A stretch of 64,000 nt of DNA from Thermoplasmata archaeon. Lineage in GTDB: Archaea > Thermoplasmatota > Thermoplasmata > Sysuiplasmatales > Sysuiplasmataceae. Under the pieces are notes generated by a model that was not told where the DNA came from, did no database searches, and saw nothing but the letters and a program-made list of their open reading frames with translations. Below, piece after piece: positions 58,827-64,000 of this stretch. The first letter of the stretch is position 1. Each line of letters begins with the position of its first letter. The translations under genes were made by a program, and so were the position numbers. The stretch is from positions 1 through 64,000 of the forward strand of contig JAJZXY010000003.1 in the NCBI GenBank assembly GCA_021806165.1, written 5' to 3'.

Positions 58827-61034
58827 CTACCTGTAATAGCCGAAGCCTGCGCTCTCGCCCTTCCTGACCAGTGCGGATTTCAGGTCCTGCCTGAACCGCT
58901 CGTAGAAGCGGACTGTTTCCTCATTCGTGGAGGGGTAGACTGCTGTCAGCGCCTTTTCAAAGTCTGCCATGCTGACCTCGTTTGCTTCGGGGTTGTTCCG
59001 AAGAGCATTCAGGCCCGCCTCCTTGCAGAGTGCTTCGATGTCCGCTCCGACGTAACCATCCGTCCTTTCTGCAATGTCATCTATGTCGACGTTCTTGAGT
59101 GGCATTCTGCCGGTGTGTACCTTGAGTATCTCAAGCCTTGTCTCCCTGTCAGGTACCGGGACAAGGACGATCTTGTCGAACCTTCCAGGGCGCAGCAGCG
59201 CCTTGTCGACTATATCCGGCCTGTTTGTTGCGGCAATCACTGTGACAGAACCTAGCGCCTCGAGTCCGTCAAGTGAGGTCAGTATCTGGTCCACGACCCT
59301 CTCGCTTGCACCCGAGTCATACCCCAGGCCCCTCTGGGGTGCTATGGCATCCAGTTCATCCAGGAAGACAATGCTCGGAGCAACCTGTTTTGCCTTCTTG
59401 AAAATGAGTCTTATGGCCCTCTCGCTTTCGCCAACCCATTTGCTCATGATCTCCGGGCCCTTGATTGCGATAAAGTTAGCCTTCGACTCGTTGGCGAGCG
59501 CTTTGGCCAGGAGCGTCTTCCCCGTGCCCGGGGGTCCGTAAAGAAGTATACCGCGGGGAGGCTCTATGCCCAGCCTCTTCAGTGAATCAGGGTCGCGCAG
59601 CGGAAGTTCTACAGCCTCAAACAGCTGCCTCTTGACAGGTTCGAGTCCGCCGACTTCTCCCCATGTTACGTTGGGGACCTCGACCTGCACCTCCCGCATC
59701 GCACTGGGCTCAATCTCCTTGAGTGCATTGACGAAATCGGCCTCGGTGACCTTCATCCTCTCGAGCATGTCAGCCGGTATTGGTTTATCCAAATCAATTT
59801 CAGGTATGTATCTGACCAGCGTTTTCATGGCAGCCTCTCTTGCAAGTGATGCCAGATCCGCACCAACAAAGCCGTAGGTGTATTCCACGAAACGATCCAG
59901 GTTGAATCCTTCCTCAAGAGGCATTCTCCTGGTATGAATGAGAAGTATCTCCTTCCTCCCCACCCTAGTGGGCACCCCTATCTCTATTTCACGGTCGAAC
60001 CTGCCCGGCCTCCTGAGGGCGGGGTCTATGGCGTCCTCCCTGTTGGTGGCGCCTATGACGATTACATGCCCTCTCTTGCTCAATCCGTCCATAAGTGTCA
60101 GAAGCTGGGCAACAACCCTCCTCTCAACCTCACCCTGCACATCCTCCCTTTTCGGCGCTATGGAGTCGAGTTCGTCTATGAATATTATAGAAGGGGCGTT
60201 CTTTTCGGCATCCTCGAACTTCTCCCTGAGCTTCTCCTCGCTCTGGCCGTAGTACTTGCTCATGATCTCCGGGCCCTGGATCGAGTAGAAGCTTGCGCCT
60301 GCCTCATTCGCCACGGCCCTTGCAATCAACGTCTTCCCCGTGCCCGGCGGACCGTAGAGGAGGACGCCCTTCGGGGGATCGATACCCAGCCTTTCAAAAA
60401 GTTCAGGGTGCTTGAGAGGCAGCTCGATCATCTCCCTGACCCTCTGGAGTTCATTTTCGAGCCCGCCTATGTCATCATATGTTATTGTGGAGGCCGTGAC
60501 ATCTACAACCTCGACAGCCTCGGTCTTGACAATCAGGTCCGAAGACTCGGCCACGAGAACAACACCGGACGGTGATGTGGAAATAACCACAAAAGGAAGA
60601 AAATCCCCTATGAGCGCTATATTGGGAATGATTATCTCATCCCCCTTTACCAGTGGCCTGTTCATCAGCCCCTTCTTGAAAAGATCCTCGACCCCCTGGC
60701 CAAATTTCACCTTCTTGCCCTGGGGTATCTTGGGTGCAACAACTATCTTCCCGGCCTTCTGTGCGTCCGACTTCTTTGCAACAACCTTCTCTCCGATGCT
60801 GACACCTGCGTTGCCCCTGATCATCCCGTCAATGCGGATTATCCCCTTGTTTTCATCTTCATGGGAGGCGCGGAAAACCTTGGCAGCTGTCCTGCGCTTT
60901 CCAATGATCTCGATGATATCGCCGACTTCCACACCCAGATCCTTTCTCGTGGCGGTATCAATCCTTGCCCTGCCAAGCCCCACTTCAGACTGGTGGTGGG
61001 CCCTGGCAACTTTGAGGGAAACGCCGTCGGTCAT
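58827..61034 (-). CDS. CDC48/VAT AAA+ ATPase
   Basis: A 735-residue unfoldase, an archaeal CDC48/p97 homologue. The N domain (about 1-185: double-psi barrel and 4-beta clam) precedes two AAA modules. D1 has [19 protein letters not shown] (near 225) and D2 has [18 protein letters not shown] (near 498); Walker B in each is [14 protein letters not shown] and [14 protein letters not shown]. It extracts and unfolds proteins for the proteasome. The C-terminal [13 protein letters not shown] tail is that of VAT. It is transcribed away from the AT-rich region at 61035-61441. Confidence 0.96.
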   Translation of the reverse strand: MTDGVSLKVARAHHQSEVGLGRARIDTATRKDLGVEVGDIIEIIGKRRTAAKVFRASHEDENKGIIRIDGMIRGNAGVSIGEKVVAKKSDAQKAGKIVVAPKIPQGKKVKFGQGVEDLFKKGLMNRPLVKGDEIIIPNIALIGDFLPFVVISTSPSGVVLVAESSDLIVKTEAVEVVDVTASTITYDDIGGLENELQRVREMIELPLKHPELFERLGIDPPKGVLLYGPPGTGKTLIARAVANEAGASFYSIQGPEIMSKYYGQSEEKLREKFEDAEKNAPSIIFIDELDSIAPKREDVQGEVERRVVAQLLTLMDGLSKRGHVIVIGATNREDAIDPALRRPGRFDREIEIGVPTRVGRKEILLIHTRRMPLEEGFNLDRFVEYTYGFVGADLASLAREAAMKTLVRYIPEIDLDKPIPADMLERMKVTEADFVNALKEIEPSAMREVQVEVPNVTWGEVGGLEPVKRQLFEAVELPLRDPDSLKRLGIEPPRGILLYGPPGTGKTLLAKALANESKANFIAIKGPEIMSKWVGESERAIRLIFKKAKQVAPSIVFLDELDAIAPQRGLGYDSGASERVVDQILTSLDGLEALGSVTVIAATNRPDIVDKALLRPGRFDKIVLVPVPDRETRLEILKVHTGRMPLKNVDIDDIAERTDGYVGADIEALCKEAGLNALRNNPEANEVSMADFEKALTAVYPSTNEETVRFYERFRQDLKSALVRKGESAGFGYYR

Positions 61035-61441
61035 TGCATCTTATTTGTACATTAAATTAGTATTAGAAACTATGTTCGAGCCTCCACGCGACCGCCATTC
61101 AAGCCCCGTGATCCAACAAATGGGGATTTACCCCGGTGGCAGCTTCAGGAAGCGCAGCTGCAGGACGAAAGTATGCAATCGGCAATATGGCCGTTGAGGC
61201 ACGCCCGATAATTATTTTTCCTAAGATGCTGGCGATATGCTTAACATAGGATATGTGATTATAAATAATATTTAATGGATTTAAACCTGACATAAAATCC
61301 ATATGCTACATCTCTTCAGCGTCATACAAATCCAAGCTTATGTCATGCATTCGTCAGACATTTTTTATACTTGAATTGCGTTTCCTCATCTGGAAATGGG
61401 AATCATTCGATTTCCGTATTGACCCTTGCGGGTCAGAGAGG
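61035..61441. other. AT-rich intergenic region with two promoters
   Basis: Contains minus-strand TTAAATTAGTATTA near 61049-61062, likely the VAT promoter, and TTTTTTATAC (61361-61370) on the plus strand. The second predicts start near 61393; an ATG at 61396 opens an 8-codon frame (to 61422) before the family-sized start at 61442. No tRNA or other gene is seen. The 61210-61300 stretch is the most AT-rich in the region. Confidence 0.45.
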
Positions 61442-61921
61442 ATGGGAAAAATGTTCGGTAGACTAAGAAGTGTGTTTGGAAGGAGAAAGAGCCACGCAGC
61501 GGTTGCTGCGACCACGGCTACAGTTTCAGAGCCGTACGCAGGAACTCGGCCGCAGGGGCTTACCGCAGAGGATGAAATAGTGAGCGCACTCGCAAGCGCA
61601 TCGCAGCTGCCTTCGGAAACAATAGACCAGGAGACAAGCGATGCAATACAGAGGATTGCCACTCTCCTTGCCGAGGAACCGCCCAAGCTCAAGAGGGGCA
61701 ACCCTGGCGGACAGGAGTTCACCGTGAAGCTGACGTACAACCAGAAGGAATGGATCAACGGCGCCTACGAGGACTATGTCAACACCTACTCGCTTGCACC
61801 GTTCCAGAGGGTCATGCAGGTCTTTGTCGAGAAGTACATCAGCTCCGTTGAGGAGAGGGTTAACCAGCCTGCTGTTGAAATAACGCAGACGGAGTTCGAC
61901 ACAACAGCCTCGGAAGCATAA
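61442..61921 (+). CDS. Hypothetical protein with acidic helical core
   Basis: A 159-residue protein. It starts with a basic segment (MGKMFGRLRSVFGRRKSHAA), possibly membrane- or DNA-binding, then a Gly/Ala/Thr-rich linker, and ends with a core including EFTVKLTYNQKEWINGAYEDYVNTYS and RVMQVFVEKYISSVEE. The core has the length and pattern of a ribbon-helix-helix or similar small fold, but I cannot assign it. The start ATG at 61442 follows GAGAGG; an in-frame upstream ATG (61340) exists. Function unknown. Confidence 0.6.
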   Translation: MGKMFGRLRSVFGRRKSHAAVAATTATVSEPYAGTRPQGLTAEDEIVSALASASQLPSETIDQETSDAIQRIATLLAEEPPKLKRGNPGGQEFTVKLTYNQKEWINGAYEDYVNTYSLAPFQRVMQVFVEKYISSVEERVNQPAVEITQTEFDTTASEA

Positions 61922-62028
61922 ACGATAAAAGCAGCGGGATGCCGCACCTGGATGGGGCGGCGCCCGCGGCCCAGAAATCACTTAAACCATACATTTTGAG
62001 GAAAATGCTGCCTGCCCTGACAGGCGAG

Positions 62029-62286
62029 TCAGTGCTTTGCGCCTTTAGGCACCGCACCGGCCACTGACTTGTCCTTCTTGCGGGGCCTGCTGCATATTGC
62101 ATATTCATCCCCGTCAAAGAAAACATCAAGGTCAGGATGGGAGGACTGTATCTCCTTTATCTTCTTCAGGACATCCTTCAACGTGAGCCTGCTGTTCTTG
62201 TCAATCTTGATGTGGACCTGTTTTTCACCTTTTGGCACGGATGCATCAACACTCGCAGTCGGTTTGCTGTCTAATCGCTGTGTCAA
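62029..62286 (-). CDS. Small basic hypothetical protein
   Basis: About 85 residues if TTG (62286) is the start; GTG at 62238 is the other likely start. The core HIKIDKNSRLTLKDVLKKIKEIQSSHPDLDVFFDGDEYAIC has alternating strand and helix; the tail SRPRKKDKSVAGAVPKGAKH is basic. The order strand-helix-strand is like a small nucleic-acid binding or sugar-binding fold, but I do not recognise it. It is downstream of the SIS gene (47 nt after its stop) on the same strand. Confidence 0.5.
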   Translation of the reverse strand: MTQRLDSKPTASVDASVPKGEKQVHIKIDKNSRLTLKDVLKKIKEIQSSHPDLDVFFDGDEYAICSRPRKKDKSVAGAVPKGAKH

Positions 62287-62333
62287 GATATTATTCTTTT
62301 GTTTCAGGGAACTGCCCCCAGTCCAAGTGCTGA

Positions 62334-62909
62334 TCAGGAGAAGAGACCTGACTCGACAATGCCAGACAGTATGTGCCCAACGAGTATGTGGCATTCCTGG
62401 ATTCTCTGCGTGCTTCCTGACGGCACCCTTATCTGCACATCTGCCAGCCCTCCGGGAAAACCGTTCTGGCCTGTGAGCCCTATAGTGCACATTCCCATCT
62501 GCCTTGCCCTTTCTAGCGCCCTTATGACATTGACAGACTTTCCACTTGTGGAAATGCCCACCGCCACATCCCCAGCGGTGCACTGCGCTTCGAGCTGCCT
62601 GGCAAAGACGTCGTCGTACGAGTAGTCGTTGGCAACTGCCGTCAGAATCGATGTGTTTACGGTAAGTGCAAGTGCCGGCAACGCCTTCCGCTGGAGCTGA
62701 AACCTGCCTACAAGCTCCGCTGCAATGTGCTGCGCATCGGCCGCGCTGCCCCCATTGCCGAAAATCACCATCTTGTGACCATTCCTGTAGGCGTCGAGCA
62801 GCAGCTTCCCTGACGCCTCGATTGCTGGGACAAGACCGCTGAGGTTGCCATGAACAGTCGCCGCCTCCGCTATTTCCGAAACGATATAATCAGACGTTCC
62901 GCCGCCCAT
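62334..62909 (-). CDS. SIS-domain isomerase (GmhA-like)
   Basis: About 191 residues of the sedoheptulose-7-phosphate isomerase class. GNGGSAADAQHIAAELVGRF (near residues 51-70) is the family signature, with GISTSGKSVNVIRAL and LTGQNG as the phosphate-binding Ser/Thr loops. It would make a heptose phosphate for surface glycans. The start at 62909 (MGGGTSDYIV) is preferred because a minus-strand TTTATATTT near 62948-62955 predicts transcription start downstream of the alternative ATG at 62963. It is divergent from the sulfoquinovose synthase gene. Confidence 0.85.
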   Translation of the reverse strand: MGGGTSDYIVSEIAEAATVHGNLSGLVPAIEASGKLLLDAYRNGHKMVIFGNGGSAADAQHIAAELVGRFQLQRKALPALALTVNTSILTAVANDYSYDDVFARQLEAQCTAGDVAVGISTSGKSVNVIRALERARQMGMCTIGLTGQNGFPGGLADVQIRVPSGSTQRIQECHILVGHILSGIVESGLFS

Positions 62910-63034
62910 CTCTGCACATCCAGTATGGGAGGGGGTAGGACATTGGAAATATAAATCCAGCATGCCGGAGGGGGGCCTGCGAGGCCTGCGGAAGCGGAGA
63001 ACTTAGATATTATAATTCATAGAAAATATAACGA

Positions 63035-63046
63035 AAAATTTATTAG
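63035..63046 (+). promoter_or_regulatory. TATA box of sulfoquinovose synthase gene
   Basis: AAAAATTTATTA around 63035-63046 is centred near 63041. A start near 63067 would leave an 11-nt leader before the GTG at 63078. Confidence 0.45.
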
Positions 63047-63077
63047 GTCAACACATTTCTCCACTCAGTTCAAGCAG

Positions 63078-64000
63078 GTGCTCAACACGTCAACAACAAT
63101 TATCTTCGGGGCGGACGGGTACATAGGATGGCCGCTGGCACTCCACCTTGGGTCACGGGACAACGACAAGATCGTCCTTGTGGACAACCTGTCCACGCGA
63201 AAACTTGTCAAATCGGTGAAGTCCGATACACTCATACCGATTAAGTCCATGAAGGAGAGGCTGAGCGAATACTCACGCCAGACAGGCAAGAAGAATCTCA
63301 CCTATGTTGAAGCCGACGCCCAGGATCCCAAGACAGTCGACAGGATCATAGCCAAATACAAGCCGGATGACATTGTGCATCTGGCCCAGCAGAGATCTGC
63401 CCCCTTCAGCATGGTAGACCAGGAGCACATACTCTACACCGAGCTCAACAATGTTGCAACGAACCTGAACATACTTTTCTCCATGATAAGGCACGTCCCA
63501 AAAGCCCACCTCCTGAAGATGGGCAGCATGGGGGAATACGGAACACCGGGTGTTGAGATAACCGAGGGGGACCTGGAGATAACCAGGAAGGGTAAAAAGG
63601 CGAAGGTCATGTTCCCCAGGATGGGTGGCAGCTGGTACCACCTGAGCAAGATTTTCGATACATATAACGTCGCCGTGGCCAACAGGTTCTACAACATATC
63701 GGCAACAGACATCATGCAGGGCGTTGTCTACGGCAACAGGGTAGATGAAATCACCAACGATGCACTTGCAACCAGGTTCGACTTTGACTCTATCTGGGGC
63801 ACGGTAATCAACAAGTATGTTGTCCAGGCAGTCCTGCTCAACAAGCTGCTGATTTACGGCAAGGGAAAACAGACCAGGGGTTTCCTCTCCCTCTATGACA
63901 GCATAAACTGCCTTACACTTCTGCGCGACAACCCGGCCGATGCTGGTCAGTACAGGGTTGTCAACCAGATAGACGAGATATACGACACGCTGCAGCTCGC
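63078..64000 (+). CDS. UDP-sulfoquinovose synthase (SqdB/Agl3-like), partial
   Basis: An extended SDR enzyme that runs off the right end of the window; about 307 residues are visible. It begins STTIIFGADGYIGWPLALHL (NAD-binding GxxGYIG), has IVHLAQQRSAPFSM, a SMGEYGTPG block with the catalytic Ser/Thr, and SWYHLSKIFDTYNV with the YxxxK pair. These match the SQD1/SqdB/Agl3 branch, which makes UDP-sulfoquinovose from UDP-glucose and sulfite. Such sugars appear in archaeal N-glycans (Agl3) or sulfolipids. The start is a GTG at 63078. The gene is divergent from the SIS isomerase gene. Confidence 0.88.
   Translation, partial: MLNTSTTIIFGADGYIGWPLALHLGSRDNDKIVLVDNLSTRKLVKSVKSDTLIPIKSMKERLSEYSRQTGKKNLTYVEADAQDPKTVDRIIAKYKPDDIVHLAQQRSAPFSMVDQEHILYTELNNVATNLNILFSMIRHVPKAHLLKMGSMGEYGTPGVEITEGDLEITRKGKKAKVMFPRMGGSWYHLSKIFDTYNVAVANRFYNISATDIMQGVVYGNRVDEITNDALATRFDFDSIWGTVINKYVVQAVLLNKLLIYGKGKQTRGFLSLYDSINCLTLLRDNPADAGQYRVVNQIDEIYDTLQL

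Noticed and set aside
1-64000. Search for tRNA, rRNA and CRISPR arrays
   Set aside because: No tRNA-like T-loop with matching stems, no rRNA-like sequence and no regular 25-40 nt repeat array was seen in the intergenic regions.

Overview
The window looks like chromosomal DNA of an uncultured archaeon of the Thermoplasmata. The evidence is internal: an Orc1/Cdc6 initiator, a single-gene TFB, a VAT-type CDC48 ATPase, ribosomal protein L10e, a GMP synthase split into two genes, archaeal-type Thr- and Asn-tRNA synthetases, type II GAPDH with archaeal PGK, many TATA boxes about 26 nt before start codons (leaderless genes), and a UDP-sulfoquinovose synthase. Base composition is moderately GC-rich, genes lie on both strands and are tightly packed. 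I found no tRNA, rRNA or CRISPR array. Class level is an inference; I cannot name a genus.

Layout. 1-4.2 kb: a ribbon-helix-helix-like protein, a duplicated DoxX-type membrane protein, a transposase remnant, a GT2 glycosyltransferase and a Gfo/Idh/MocA oxidoreductase. 4.4-11.3 kb: a membrane protein, a winged-helix regulator, an HtrA-like protease, an atypical Nramp transporter, acetoacetyl-CoA synthetase, a CWC cysteine-rich protein and a DUF389 membrane protein. 11.4-15.7 kb: lysine cluster dapA-dapB-lysA-dapL (diaminopimelate aminotransferase route), then an HxlR regulator and a Kef-type antiporter. 18.3-27.5 kb: riboflavin-pathway reductase, Mut7-C protein, both GMP synthase subunits (in separate places), SAH hydrolase with an overlapping PfkB kinase, an orphan DNA methyltransferase, a lone RAM-domain protein and a HAD-fold protein without catalytic residues.

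27.5-32.3 kb is the replication-related part: a 1.1-kb-residue array of GAF-like modules followed by orc1/cdc6, with an ORB-like dyad (TTCCAGTGGAA) in the intergenic region upstream, so it is a candidate origin. 32.3-38.6 kb: gcvT, asnS, a membrane-anchored FKBP, and a tight GT4 - VTT-like - GT4 operon that probably builds glycolipids. 39-47 kb: a hypothetical protein, the RNA 2',3'-cyclic phosphodiesterase, TFB, a PfkB kinase, thrS, a decayed SDR pseudogene, a THUMP-less ThiI, and ftsZ. 47-58 kb: an HTH/surface-protein pair, L10e, gap-pgk, a phosphoribosyltransferase, a PRC-barrel protein, a C39-like peptidase, two Opp-type ATPases without permeases, and a large secreted protein. 58-64 kb: methyltransferase, VAT, small hypotheticals, a SIS isomerase and a partial sqdB/agl3 running off the end.

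Recurring themes are surface glycan and lipid synthesis (GT2, two GT4, SIS isomerase, sulfoquinovose synthase) next to secreted Asn/Ser/Thr-rich proteins; salvage linked to SAH hydrolysis; and compact regulation with repeats around TATA boxes (HxlR gene, L10e gene). The most notable items are the ORB/GAF-array/orc1 region, the ATT start implied for SAH hydrolase, the inverted repeat around the L10e promoter, the catalytically dead HAD protein, the THUMP-less ThiI and the SDR pseudogene with three separate lesions.
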